Assembly: GCF_028898945.1 (NCBI RefSeq) | Contig: NZ_CP118607.1 | Coordinates: 5,256,001 to 5,320,000, forward strand | Direction: 5' to 3' | Source of the DNA: Pseudomonas sp. PSKL.D1 | GTDB lineage: Bacteria > Pseudomonadota > Gammaproteobacteria > Pseudomonadales > Pseudomonadaceae | Length of the DNA stretch: 64,000 nt | In this document: positions 17,176-28,673 of the stretch, piece by piece | Numbering within the stretch: position 1 is the stretch's first letter | How the letters are laid out: the number at the start of each line of letters is the position of its first letter | Position numbers and translations under genes: made by a program | Notes under the pieces: model-generated | The model's input: the letters and a program-made list of their open reading frames with translations, nothing else | Databases searched by the model: none | Told to the model about the DNA's origin: nothing

Positions 17176-17376
17176 TTAGTTATTGCACTGCGGCAGCATT
17201 CGTGCGTGCATACCACCGCATTTCGACCTATCAAAGCTTGCAAGAGTTAACACATGCTGACCAACTCGGCTTTCCCTGGTGGTCATCTCCTTAGGCTCGG
17301 CTTCCTTCAGCGCCGAGGCATTAACTACTGGTGCACTCAAAAGCACAACAGCTGCTACTCCAAGTACTTTCTTCAT
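17176..17376 (-). CDS. Small signal-peptide protein ending in Asn-Asn (candidate precursor peptide)
   Basis: A 66-residue protein first in the operon with the MccB-like and HIT genes. Residues 1 to about 21 look like a Sec signal peptide ([20 protein letters not shown], then SA). A charged middle (KEAEPKEMTTRESRVG) leads to the C-terminal SKCGGMHARMLPQCNN, which has two Cys, a Gly-Gly and a terminal Asn. In microcin C systems the modified residue is a C-terminal Asn, so the last residues fit a substrate of the next gene. The signal peptide is unusual for such precursors, whose modification is cytoplasmic. A weak AGGG lies before the ATG. The alternative is a small secreted protein unrelated to the enzyme. 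Confidence 0.7.
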   Translation of the reverse strand: MKKVLGVAAVVLLSAPVVNASALKEAEPKEMTTRESRVGQHVLTLASFDRSKCGGMHARMLPQCNN

Positions 17377-17687
17377 AAAACCCTCACGTTATTGAGAACG
17401 AAAATCGTTCGAGCACATTATTCGCTAGCAAATTTCCGATAGTCAATGTGAATTTATATAGGAAATTCCCTGCATTCTTGTAGGAAAAATCACCAACAAC
17501 GCGACCAATATAACGACCCACACAAACGCAATAGCCCAACCCTCACATAAAAAACCAACACCAGCTTAACAAAACCTAAGAACAAGAAATTTCCTACATA
17601 AATAGAAGAATTGCCTGACTTTTACGCACAAGACAAACTCCATTGAATAGTTGACTTGCCCACTTGCGCCATCAAAAGGAGGCTGAA
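17377..17687. promoter_or_regulatory. AT-rich divergent intergenic region with repeated GGAAATTTC motif
   Basis: This 311-base gap separates the peptide operon (minus) from the oxygenase-like gene (plus) and is far more AT-rich than its surroundings. It contains related motifs: GCAAATTTCCGATAG (17428-17442, i.e. GGAAATTTGC on the minus strand), ATAGGAAATTCCC (17458-17470), TGTAGGAAAAATC (17479-17491) and GAAATTTCCTACA (17586-17598). The shared core is TGTAGGAAATTTC in both orientations. I see no coding sequence in it. Confidence 0.6.
17417..17446 (-). promoter_or_regulatory. Sigma-70-like promoter of the peptide/MccB-like/HIT operon
   Basis: On the minus strand TTGACT (17441-17446) and AATAAT (17417-17422) are separated by 18 bases, about 40 bases upstream of the start at 17376. 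One copy of the GGAAATTT motif lies within the spacer, so a protein bound there would directly affect this promoter. Confidence 0.55.
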
Positions 17688-18176
17688 ATGCCGAGTTCGG
17701 AAGTCATGTACCTGAGATTCAATTCACAACAGCGCCGTGCTATATCCCAAGCCAACCAAGCCCTCGCTAAAGCCGGCGGGCCAGAGATAAGGGGGGTGGC
17801 GATTCAAGCCAGCACGTTGGCTGAAAAAATCATTGGTATTCTGAGTGTCGATCAGCAATCAACACTGCAGCGATTTGGCAAAGGTCAGCATGGTGGCTTT
17901 TCACTGCGCTACAACAGCTACCGATTTTCGCTCAACCCCCAAGCCAGCAGTGCCGCTGTGCGAGCATTCAAAAACTTTGAGCACGCCTTGAACGATGCCC
18001 AGCCACTGGCATTCGTGCTGCAGCCTGACAGCGCAGTGCTTATCAACAACAGCCGAGCCTTGCATGGCCGGGATATCGTGCAGGACAACAGGCGCCTGTT
18101 GGTCCGCCAGTTCGGATATTCGCCCTTCGCGGTACCACTGGTACTTGCTGAAGACCCTTTACTGGTGCGCGGCTAA
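17688..18176 (+). CDS. Half-length Fe(II)/2-oxoglutarate oxygenase-like protein (TauD/clavaminate synthase C-terminal half)
   Basis: A 162-residue protein that matches only the C-terminal half of the TauD/clavaminate-synthase-like oxygenases. NSRALHGRDIVQDNRRLLVR (distal His126 and the following Arg cluster) aligns with KNQRVLHARD...RWLLRLF of the full-length gene at 33473-34498. The metal HxD motif of the N-terminal half is missing, so on its own it should not bind iron normally. The start at 17688 follows AAAAGGAGG at ideal spacing, arguing for real expression rather than a decayed fragment. It is followed 13 bases later by a TSUP transporter gene. Function unknown; it may be a truncated remnant or a repurposed fold. 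Confidence 0.7.
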   Translation: MPSSEVMYLRFNSQQRRAISQANQALAKAGGPEIRGVAIQASTLAEKIIGILSVDQQSTLQRFGKGQHGGFSLRYNSYRFSLNPQASSAAVRAFKNFEHALNDAQPLAFVLQPDSAVLINNSRALHGRDIVQDNRRLLVRQFGYSPFAVPLVLAEDPLLVRG

Positions 18177-18189
18177 CAGGACATCACCC

Positions 18190-18993
18190 ATGATCGAACT
18201 CGACTTGACGCTGATCCTCACGCTCGCGCTGGTTGCCTTGGCAGCGGGTTGTTTTGACGCAATTGCCGGTGGTGGAGGTTTGATTACATTGCCGGTGCTG
18301 TTTATTTCCGGCATCGAGCCATTGGCAGCCATTGCCACCAACAAGTTCCAGGCCGCCTCGGCCACCGTTTCCGCTACTGCTGCCTTTGCGCGCAAGGGGA
18401 TGATCAACTGGAAACAAGGCATGCCGATGGCTGTGCTGTCTTTCATGGGCGGGGCGGCGGGCGCGCTCTCTGTCAGTTTTGTGCCCAAAACCGTGCTTCA
18501 AGCCTGCATACCGGTCCTGCTGATACTGGTGGCGCTTTACTTTGCCTTTAGCCCCAAGCCGAACGAGAAAGTACGCAAAGCAAGAATATCGCTTAGCCTT
18601 TTTTGTGTAGCAGTGGCCCCGGTAATAGGCTTCTACGATGGTATTTTCGGCCCGGGTGTCGGCTCGTTCTTCCTGCTCGCGTGCATGCTGCTATTGGGCC
18701 AGCACCTGTTGCAGGCAGTGTGCACCAGCAAACTCTTGAATGCTGCATGTAATCTGGGTGCGCTGTCGGTGTTCGCACTGAGTGGGGCGATCATCTGGCC
18801 ATTGGCACTGGCGATGGCCTTGGCCGCCTTCACGGGTGCGCAACTGGGCGCGCGCTGTGCAGTACGGTTCGGCCCACGGCTGATCAAGCCATTGCTGGTT
18901 TGCGTCTGTTGCATCATGGCCATCAAATTGCTGGCAGACCCGGCCAACCCGCTGGGCCAATGGCTAGGCGACCAGTTATTCGATTTCGAATAA
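18190..18993 (+). CDS. TSUP (TauE/SafE/YfcA) family membrane transporter
   Basis: A 267-residue integral membrane protein with about eight hydrophobic helices in two homologous halves. The first repeat carries GCFDAIAGGGGLITLPVLF (about residues 19-37) and the second IGFYDGIFGPGVGSFFLL, the hallmark TSUP motifs. Family members export sulfite or sulfonates or organic acids; the substrate cannot be told here. The ATG at 18190 gives the normal family length, while the long upstream frame overlaps the preceding gene. It ends 18 bases inside the convergent regulator gene. Confidence 0.87.
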   Translation: MIELDLTLILTLALVALAAGCFDAIAGGGGLITLPVLFISGIEPLAAIATNKFQAASATVSATAAFARKGMINWKQGMPMAVLSFMGGAAGALSVSFVPKTVLQACIPVLLILVALYFAFSPKPNEKVRKARISLSLFCVAVAPVIGFYDGIFGPGVGSFFLLACMLLLGQHLLQAVCTSKLLNAACNLGALSVFALSGAIIWPLALAMALAAFTGAQLGARCAVRFGPRLIKPLLVCVCCIMAIKLLADPANPLGQWLGDQLFDFE

Positions 18994-19785
18994 CCCGTTA
19001 CTCAACGGCCCCACACTCAACCGCTCACGCACATCGTCATCGATACGCGGATCTTCCGGGCGATACAACTTCACCTGGCGGTAGGCGTTGATGCGGTTGA
19101 TCTCTTCGCCCAAGAATTCCCACACCACCCGGGTACATGCCGGGTTGCGTCGATCACCGCTGGAAACGCCAGTCTTCAGGCCGTTCAGGCGAGTGATGCG
19201 GCTTTTGAAGCTGGGGATAAGGATCGTCTGGCTCATTTCATTGAGGGTCAGCGATTCGTAGTCGATCAGGAACACGCGGTCCTGCAACTGGAATGCCGCG
19301 CCCAAGTAGCGGCAACGCACTTCGGCATGCTGGTCCGTAGCGCTGGAACGCTCTTGCCGCTCCTGGCGCTCGAACAAAAACCGCCCCTGCTCTTCCCACA
19401 GATGAATCAGCGACACCAGGATAGTGCCAGGCACCGACATGCAGTTGGAGTACTCGAAGTAGTACCCACAGTAGCGCGACAGGTTGCCCGCGTGCTCATG
19501 CAACGGGCGGAACAATTCGCTGATGGGGTCGCTGGGCTGGTCGGCCACGGCAGACACGCGCGCGCCAATCAAGCGGGCAAATTGCTCGGGCGGCATGTTC
19601 AGCTCGTAATCCTCCACGCCGAAGAAATCGCCGATGCGCTTGAGGTTGAAAGCCGTTGGGCGGCTCTGGCCGCTCAGGTACTTGTTGAATTGCGCGCGAT
19701 TGATGGAGAGCTGGCGGCAAACTTCGGAGATAGAGCGGTAGTGGCTGCAGGCCAGTTTCAGGTTGCTAGCGAAATGATCGCTCAT
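18976..19785 (-). CDS. XRE-family helix-turn-helix regulator
   Basis: A 269-residue DNA-binding protein. Residues about 7-62 form a Cro/C1-type HTH (SEVCRQLSINRAQFNKYLSG, the recognition segment, then RPTAFNLKRIGDFFGVEDYEL). The remaining 200 residues are an unassigned ligand or dimer domain with RVFLIDYESLTL and VVWEFLGEEINRI. It is convergent with the TSUP gene and overlaps its 3' end by 18 bases, and is divergent from the symporter gene at 19964. It could regulate the symporter or the accessory block to its left. Confidence 0.85.
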   Translation of the reverse strand: MSDHFASNLKLACSHYRSISEVCRQLSINRAQFNKYLSGQSRPTAFNLKRIGDFFGVEDYELNMPPEQFARLIGARVSAVADQPSDPISELFRPLHEHAGNLSRYCGYYFEYSNCMSVPGTILVSLIHLWEEQGRFLFERQERQERSSATDQHAEVRCRYLGAAFQLQDRVFLIDYESLTLNEMSQTILIPSFKSRITRLNGLKTGVSSGDRRNPACTRVVWEFLGEEINRINAYRQVKLYRPEDPRIDDDVRERLSVGPLSNGLFEIE

Positions 19786-19963
19786 GAACGTGTTCCAGGT
19801 GACGCGAATGGCGCAAGTCTAGCATCAACTCGCACCAAAACGGAGCAATCCGCGAAATTGTAACCACTCTTGTCATGGCCAACCATGCGCCCCAATACAT
19901 TGCGGTGCGCCTGCCGCCCGCTTGTCCTTCCACACGAAGAATAAGAATCGAGGTCATTTTCCA

Positions 19964-21406
19964 ATGCTCGAAGCACTCAACGATTTCCTTTCGGGGAAGC
20001 TCCTCATCGTGCTGATCGTCGGTCTCGGCAGCTACTTCACGATCCGCTCGCGGTTCGTCCAGTTCCGCCATTTCGGCCACATGTTCAGCGTCTTCAAGGA
20101 ATCCTTGCGTGGCCAGGCAGGCCAACTGAGCTCGTTCCAGGCCCTGATGCTGAGCCTTGCCGGCCGCGTTGGTGCCGGTAACATCGCAGGCGTCGGTATC
20201 GCTGTGACCCTGGGCGGCCCGGGTGCGGTGTTCTGGATGTGGGTCACCGCGCTGGTGGGCATGTCCAGCAGCTTCTTCGAATGTACCCTGGCTCAGGTGT
20301 ACAAGCGCGCCGACGGCGACGGCTTGTACCGTGGCGGCCCGGCCTACTACATTCAGCACGGCCTGAAGCGTAAAAGCATGGCAATCGTGTTCTCGATCCT
20401 GCTGCTGGTCACCTACGGCTTTGCCTTCATCGGCCTGCAGTCGTATACCGTGACTCACTCGCTGCAAAACGCCTTCGCCTTCGACCCAAGCCACACCGGC
20501 ATTGTGCTGGCGGTGCTGCTGGCCATCACCTTCATCGGCGGCATCAAGCGTATTGCCGCGGTGTCCGACCTGCTGGTACCGGTCAAGACCCTGGCCTACA
20601 TCGGCGTAACCCTGTACGTGATCGGCACCCAGATCGAGCACGTGCCTGCCATGCTGGAAACCATCTTCAAAAGCGCCTTCGGCCTCGACCCGGCCTTCGC
20701 TGGCCTGCTGGGCAGCGCCATCGTCATGGGCGTGAAGCGTGGCGTGTTCGCCAACGAAGCGGGCCTGGGCAGTGCGCCGAACGTAGCCGCCGTGGCCGCC
20801 GTGAAACACCCGGGGGCACAGGGCGTGGTTCAGGCGTTCAGCGTGTTCCTCGACACCTTCGTGATTTGCACCTGCACCGCGCTGCTGATTCTGCTGTCGG
20901 GCTTCTACACCCCGGGCTTCGAAGGTGATGGCATCGTCCTGACCCAGAACTCGCTGGCTGCTGTCGTGGGTGACTGGGGCCGCGTGTTCGTCAGCTTGGC
21001 ACTGTCGCTGTTCGTGTTCACCTGCATCCTCTACAACTACTACCTGGGCGAAAACAGCCTGCAGTTCCTGACCCGTAACCGCGTGGTGCTGATGGCATTC
21101 CGTGCCCTGGTGCTGGCGCTGGTGGTGTGGGGTTCGATGCAGGACTTGTCCACCGTGTTCGCCTTTGCCGACATCACCATGACCTGCCTGGCCTTCGTCA
21201 ACCTGGTGGCCCTGGCCCTGCTGTTCAAGATCGGCCTGCGCGTGATGCGCGACTACGACGAGCAGCGCAAGGCCGGCATCAAGCAGCCTGTGTTCGATTC
21301 GTCGAAGTTCGCCGACCTGGACCTGGACCGCAATGCCTGGCCTGCCAATCCTCAGGCCGAAACAGCCGCTGACAATGCTGTAGGCCACGTTCAGACTCAG
21401 CGCTGA
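19964..21406 (+). CDS. Alanine/glycine:cation symporter (AGCS family)
   Basis: A 480-residue sodium-coupled amino-acid importer. It begins MLEALNDFLSGKLLIVLIVGLG and has the family signature LSLAGRVGAGNIAGVGIAVT near residue 66, then GLYRGGPAYYIQHGL and VMGVKRGVFANEAGLGSAPN. About ten to eleven hydrophobic segments are visible. The ATG at 19964 gives the usual AGCS N terminus; an upstream TTG would add an uncharacteristic basic tail. It is upstream of an asparaginase gene, separated by a terminator, so shared amino-acid metabolism is possible but not co-transcription. Confidence 0.93.
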   Translation: MLEALNDFLSGKLLIVLIVGLGSYFTIRSRFVQFRHFGHMFSVFKESLRGQAGQLSSFQALMLSLAGRVGAGNIAGVGIAVTLGGPGAVFWMWVTALVGMSSSFFECTLAQVYKRADGDGLYRGGPAYYIQHGLKRKSMAIVFSILLLVTYGFAFIGLQSYTVTHSLQNAFAFDPSHTGIVLAVLLAITFIGGIKRIAAVSDLLVPVKTLAYIGVTLYVIGTQIEHVPAMLETIFKSAFGLDPAFAGLLGSAIVMGVKRGVFANEAGLGSAPNVAAVAAVKHPGAQGVVQAFSVFLDTFVICTCTALLILLSGFYTPGFEGDGIVLTQNSLAAVVGDWGRVFVSLALSLFVFTCILYNYYLGENSLQFLTRNRVVLMAFRALVLALVVWGSMQDLSTVFAFADITMTCLAFVNLVALALLFKIGLRVMRDYDEQRKAGIKQPVFDSSKFADLDLDRNAWPANPQAETAADNAVGHVQTQR

Positions 21407-21420
21407 TATCCTGCCCTGCC

Positions 21421-21450
21421 CAGCCGCCCCGTCCGTGGGCGGCTGTTCTT
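21421..21450 (+). terminator. Rho-independent terminator after the symporter gene
   Basis: A 9-base-pair stem (CAGCCGCCC / GGGCGGCTG) with a 7-base loop is followed by TTCTTT. It lies 15 bases after the symporter stop and before the asparaginase start. Confidence 0.8.
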
Positions 21451-21478
21451 TCCCCGCTCGTCGCTACGGATGCATCCC

Positions 21479-22465
21479 ATGCGTGCAGTCAAGAATCTCT
21501 TCGTCCTCTACACCGGGGGCACCATCGGCATGCTCGAAACGGCCGAAGGCCTGGCGCCGGCCGGTGGCTTCGATGCGCGCATGCGCGAACACCTGGGCCA
21601 GCTTGCCAATGCACCGCAGGTGCCGTGGACACTGCAGGAAATGAACCCGCTGCTCGACAGCGCCAACATGCAGCAGCACAACTGGCTGGCCATGCGCGAT
21701 GCCATCGTCGCGGCGGTGGATGCTGGCCATGATGGCGTGCTGGTACTGCATGGCACCGACAGCCTGGCATACAGTGCCGCGGCGCTGTCGTTCCTGCTGC
21801 TGGGCTTGCCGGTGCCGGTGCTGCTGACCGGTTCGATGTTGCCGGCCGGAGCACCGGGCAGCGATGCCTGGGACAACCTGTGCGGGGCGTTGCGCCAGTT
21901 CGAGCAAGGCCTTGAGGACGGCGTGCAGCTTTACTTCCATGGTCAGTTGCTGCACGGCTGCCGTGTGTCGAAACTGCGCAGCGAAGCGTTCGACGCCTTT
22001 GCCGCACTGCCACGCCATCGTGAAGGTGAGCGGGCCAGTGAGCTGCCTGCGGTTTTGAACTATCGCCAGCAGCGCCAGCCGGTGAATCTTGCGGTGATGC
22101 CGGTGTTCCCGGGCCTGAAGGCCGAACACCTGGGCGCCGTGCTCGACAGCGGCGTGCAAGGCTTGCTGCTGGAATGCTACGGCAGCGGTACCGGGCCGTC
22201 GGACGACCAGGCGCTGCTGGATGTGCTGCGTGCGGCACGTCAGCGTGGGGTGATGCTGGTTGCCATCAGCCAGTGCCCGGAGGGTTCGGTGGTGTTCGAT
22301 ACCTATGCGGCGGGTAACCGTTTGCGAGCTGCCGGGCTGGTGAGCGGTGGCGGCATGACGCGTGAGGCGGCGCTGGGCAAGATGTTTGCGCTGTTGGGTG
22401 CAGGCCTGGATGCTGAGATGACAGAGCAGTGGTTTGCCCTGGATCTGTGTGGAGAGCGGGCCTAG
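21479..22465 (+). CDS. ansA: Type I L-asparaginase
   Basis: A 328-residue asparaginase. The first catalytic Thr lies in LFVLYTGGTIGML near the N terminus, and the second triad segment is VLVLHGTDSLAYSAAALSF (Ser in place of the usual second Thr of HGTDT). The C-terminal domain has LLECYGSGTGPSDDQ. The absence of a signal peptide indicates the cytoplasmic type I enzyme. I chose the ATG at 21479 (MRAVKNLF) because CGGA lies upstream at good spacing; an ATG at 21470 in the same frame is possible. It would hydrolyse Asn to Asp plus ammonia. Confidence 0.9.
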   Translation: MRAVKNLFVLYTGGTIGMLETAEGLAPAGGFDARMREHLGQLANAPQVPWTLQEMNPLLDSANMQQHNWLAMRDAIVAAVDAGHDGVLVLHGTDSLAYSAAALSFLLLGLPVPVLLTGSMLPAGAPGSDAWDNLCGALRQFEQGLEDGVQLYFHGQLLHGCRVSKLRSEAFDAFAALPRHREGERASELPAVLNYRQQRQPVNLAVMPVFPGLKAEHLGAVLDSGVQGLLLECYGSGTGPSDDQALLDVLRAARQRGVMLVAISQCPEGSVVFDTYAAGNRLRAAGLVSGGGMTREAALGKMFALLGAGLDAEMTEQWFALDLCGERA

Positions 22466-22517
22466 AAGCGAATGCGATCACCGGCACAACCGGTGCCTGC
22501 CACCGCGTCGCCTGCAT

Positions 22518-22540
22518 CGCGGCTGAAGCCGCTCCTACAG
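22518..22540. repeat. Single REP element, family B
   Basis: One copy of the REP arm CGCGGCTGAAGCCGCTCCTA plus CAG, the same family as the pair at 26054-26113. It lies between ansA and selC and is unpaired here. Confidence 0.75.
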
Positions 22541-22562
22541 GATTTTTGCAAGCACATGGAAA

Positions 22563-22658
22563 TGGCGGAAGGCAGCGGGAGTCGAACCTGCCCGGGAACG
22601 GCTGCCGTCCCCAACCGGGTTTGAAGCCCGGCCGCGCCACCGGGCGCGATTGCCTTCC
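22563..22658 (-). tRNA. selC: tRNA-Sec (anticodon UCA)
   Basis: The minus-strand sequence folds as a selenocysteine tRNA: an 8-base-pair acceptor stem (GGAAGGCA / TGCCTTCC), discriminator G and encoded CCA (22563-22565), a long GC-rich extra arm, and anticodon TCA in the loop GCTTCAAAC. The T-loop is GGTTCGACTCC. Its length of 96 bases with CCA is as expected. It sits directly upstream of the selB 3' end and decodes the in-frame UGA of the nearby fdoG. Confidence 0.95.
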
Positions 22659-22664
22659 TTGAAC

Positions 22665-26017
<3,353 letters not shown>

Positions 26018-26053
26018 CTACCTTGGACTTTTCCGGTGTCTGTACTGACGCTT

Positions 26054-26113
26054 CGCGGATAAATCCGCTCCTACAGAGAGTGTGCATCCCCTGTAGGAGC
26101 GGATTTATCCGCG
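26054..26113. repeat. REPIN, family B
   Basis: A 23-base arm starting CGCGGATAAATCCGCTC and its perfect inverse (starting CTGTAGGAGCGGATTTATC) flank a 14-base spacer between selA and fdhE. This is the typical P. putida-group REP pair, distinct from family A. Confidence 0.88.
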
Positions 26114-26144
26114 ATGCAGGCGACTCGGTATTGCAGTGTAGTCA

Positions 26145-27065
26145 CTATCCCGGCGCCAACATCAGGTTCGGGGCCAAGCGATGAAAACCCTCCTCGTCCA
26201 GCCGAATATCCAGTGCCAGGCTCGCCAGGTCGTCAGCCAAGGCCTCGGCTGCGGCATCGTTCTCCAGGTAGTGCTGCTTGAGGTAGGTGTTGCACCCTGG
26301 GCAGCACTCTGCGCGCAACGGCGCCTTGCCCGGCGCATGGCGGTCATCTTCAAGGCTGGTGTAGCGCAAGTCCTTGCTCGACTCGCAATACACGCACTTC
26401 ACCCGCACCACATGCCATTCACACGCACACAGCGAACAGGCCAGGTAGCGCAAGCCATTGTGCTTGCCGCGGTTGCGTACGATGCCCGCCATGGCCGGTG
26501 AACCACAGGCGGGGCACTGGGCCAGGCTGTCGGCGGGTTTGAGCTCAGGCTTGGGCAGCGCCAATAGCCAACTGGACCAGGCTGCTTGCAAGGCAGCGCC
26601 AATGAACGGTACCAAGGCTGCAGGCACTGCATCGTACTGACCGGCAAGCAATGCGATACCCCAACCTTTGTGCTGGTGCTCGTCACTCGCGCGTAGCAAC
26701 TGCAAGGCATCATTCAACGGGCCGCTGGCCTCGTTATCAAACTGCGCGATCAACGCCTGCAACCACACCAGCCACGGCCCTTCGCGCACCAGACTATCGG
26801 CAGCCAACGGCGGCAAGCCATGACTTATACACAGGCGCTGGCGCTCTTCGGCCACCGGTAAAGCACTGGGCGGGTTATCCACAAGCTGCTGCTGAATACG
26901 GCACAGGCGGGCAACCAGATGCAGGTAATCGCCCAAGGCATTTCCGTCGGCCAACTGCTCAAGGCGCGCGGCGCGCAGTGCGAACAAATTACCGGGCGGC
27001 AGGTGCAAAAACGGCGGCATCACCGCCGAGGCTTCAATCTGCCCGGGTTCGAGTATCGTGCTCAA
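26145..27065 (-). CDS. fdhE: Formate dehydrogenase accessory protein FdhE
   Basis: FdhE helps assemble respiratory formate dehydrogenase and binds its catalytic subunit. The 306-residue protein has a helical N-terminal part and rubredoxin-like Cys pairs in the C-terminal half: CPACGSPAMAG, CSLCACEWHVVRVKCVYC and AECCPGCNTYL, as expected for this iron-binding family. It is four bases after the fdoI stop and clearly in the same transcription unit as fdoGHI. Confidence 0.94.
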   Translation of the reverse strand: MSTILEPGQIEASAVMPPFLHLPPGNLFALRAARLEQLADGNALGDYLHLVARLCRIQQQLVDNPPSALPVAEERQRLCISHGLPPLAADSLVREGPWLVWLQALIAQFDNEASGPLNDALQLLRASDEHQHKGWGIALLAGQYDAVPAALVPFIGAALQAAWSSWLLALPKPELKPADSLAQCPACGSPAMAGIVRNRGKHNGLRYLACSLCACEWHVVRVKCVYCESSKDLRYTSLEDDRHAPGKAPLRAECCPGCNTYLKQHYLENDAAAEALADDLASLALDIRLDEEGFHRLAPNLMLAPG

Positions 27066-27069
27066 GCGC

Positions 27070-27726
27070 TCACCCTTCCTTACGTCCCTGATTGTGTGGC
27101 GGCTTGTCGCCGGTCACTTCGCGATACCACAGTTCATGGTGCTTGCGCGCCCAGGCACGGCTGACCCAGCCATGCAACATGGCGCCGACCGAGCCTTTGA
27201 TCCAGATGCCCGCGTAGATGTGCACAATGATGCTGAGGATCAGCACGAATGCAGCGAAGGCGTGCAGCAATGTGGCCAGGCGTATGGCACCAATATCGAA
27301 ATAATGGCTGAAATACGCACGCCAGATCACGACGCCACTCACCAACAGCACCAGCATGCACGCCAGCAAGGTCCAGAACAGTAGCTTTTGCCCGGCGTTG
27401 TATTTGCCGATCGGTGGCACGCCCTCCTCCTTGTTGAGCATCACCCGGTCGACCCGGCGCAACCACAAGCGGTCGTTGGCGGTGATGAAGTTGGCGCGCC
27501 AAAAGCGCACCACCAGGCCAACGAAGAACACGAACATTGCCACACCCAGAAACGGATGCAGAATGCGCGTCCACGGGCCGCCGCCGAACAAGTGGCTGAG
27601 CCAGAACAGCGCCGGGTGAAACAGCGCCAGCCCACTCAACCCTGCCGTTACGAACAGAATGGCGACGATCCAGTGGTTGGTGCGCTCGTTGGCGTTGTAA
27701 CGCAGGATAGGCTTGTCATCTTTCAT
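27070..27726 (-). CDS. fdoI: Formate dehydrogenase cytochrome b556 (gamma) subunit
   Basis: The gamma subunit anchors formate dehydrogenase in the inner membrane and passes electrons to quinone through two b hemes. The 218-residue protein has four hydrophobic helices, with likely heme His residues in [19 protein letters not shown] (helix 1), [16 protein letters not shown] and the C-terminal [23 protein letters not shown]. It overlaps the fdoH stop by four bases. Confidence 0.94.
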   Translation of the reverse strand: MKDDKPILRYNANERTNHWIVAILFVTAGLSGLALFHPALFWLSHLFGGGPWTRILHPFLGVAMFVFFVGLVVRFWRANFITANDRLWLRRVDRVMLNKEEGVPPIGKYNAGQKLLFWTLLACMLVLLVSGVVIWRAYFSHYFDIGAIRLATLLHAFAAFVLILSIIVHIYAGIWIKGSVGAMLHGWVSRAWARKHHELWYREVTGDKPPHNQGRKEG

Positions 27727-28673
27727 GGCCGCTGCTCCCCTTGCCCACCGGGCCGGTTCGGGTCATACACATGCACCGCAGGGTCTACCTGGTGCACGCT
27801 GTCGTCGGGTGCCGCGGGGTGTTCATCTTCTTCAACCCGCTGCGGGCCAACCCGCACGTAATGGAAGAACCCGGCCAGCACCGCCGCGCCCATGGCCAGC
27901 AGCGCCAGCGGTTTGGTGAAGCCCTTCCACAGCCCAACCAACGGGCTGATCACCGGCTGGTCCGGCAGGCCTGCATACAACCGGGGCGTGTCGGCGTGGT
28001 GCAGCACATACATCACATGGGTACCGCCAACGCCGTCCGGGTCGTACAGGCCGGCATTGTCGTAACCGCGGGACTTGAGGTCGACGATGCGCTCGGCGGC
28101 ATGCACCTTCATCTCGTCCTTGCTACCAAACACGATTGCCCCGGTCGGGCAGGTTTTCACGCAGGCCGGCTCCAGGCCCACCGTCACGCGGTCGGAACAC
28201 AAGGTGCACTTGTAGGCCTTGTGGTCTTTTTGCGAGATGCGCGGGATATTGAACGGGCAACCGGTGATGCAGTAGCCGCAGCCGATGCAATGGTCCTGGT
28301 TGAAGTCGACGATACCGTTGGCGTGCTTGATGATCGCCCCCGGGCTCGGGCAGGCCTTCAGGCAGCCCGGGTCTGCACAATGCATGCAGCCGTCCTTGCG
28401 GATCAGCCACTCCAGGTTGCCATCGTCGCGCTCGTGCTCGGTAAAGCGCATCAAGGTCCAGGTTTCTGCCGACAGGTCCTGGGGGTTGTCGTAGGTGCCA
28501 TGGTTGTGGCCAACCTCGTCACGCAGTTCGTTCCACTCCGAGCACGCCACCTGGCAAGCCTTGCAGCCGATGCACTTGGTGGTGTCGATCAGCTTGGCGA
28601 CTTCCTGCTGCTGGCGTACCGAAGGCGGTACGGTGGTGGTGGCCGAGCGGGCAATGATGTCTTGGCTGGCCAT
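27723..28673 (-). CDS. fdoH: Formate dehydrogenase iron-sulfur (beta) subunit
   Basis: The beta subunit carries electrons from the catalytic subunit to the b-type subunit. The 316-residue protein shows four ferredoxin-type Cys clusters in order: [41 protein letters not shown] and [21 protein letters not shown], plus a C-terminal membrane helix ([17 protein letters not shown]) that tethers it facing the periplasm. It overlaps the fdoG stop by one base (TGATG). Confidence 0.95.
   Translation of the reverse strand: MASQDIIARSATTTVPPSVRQQQEVAKLIDTTKCIGCKACQVACSEWNELRDEVGHNHGTYDNPQDLSAETWTLMRFTEHERDDGNLEWLIRKDGCMHCADPGCLKACPSPGAIIKHANGIVDFNQDHCIGCGYCITGCPFNIPRISQKDHKAYKCTLCSDRVTVGLEPACVKTCPTGAIVFGSKDEMKVHAAERIVDLKSRGYDNAGLYDPDGVGGTHVMYVLHHADTPRLYAGLPDQPVISPLVGLWKGFTKPLALLAMGAAVLAGFFHYVRVGPQRVEEDEHPAAPDDSVHQVDPAVHVYDPNRPGGQGEQRP

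Noticed and set aside
15703..17376. Ubiquitin-like defence operon (E1 with E2/JAB), since a ThiF-type enzyme is present
   Set aside because: There is no E2, JAB or ubiquitin-like gene beside it; the partners are a peptide and a HIT protein, which fit microcin C-type chemistry better.
18190..18993. Frame from 17995 as the start of the TSUP gene
   Set aside because: The 65-residue extension overlaps the preceding gene out of frame and has no family similarity; the ATG at 18190 begins the first helix.
26054..26113. Short CRISPR-like repeats
   Set aside because: They are inverted pairs with a single spacer between selA and fdhE, which is the REPIN pattern, not an array of direct repeats.
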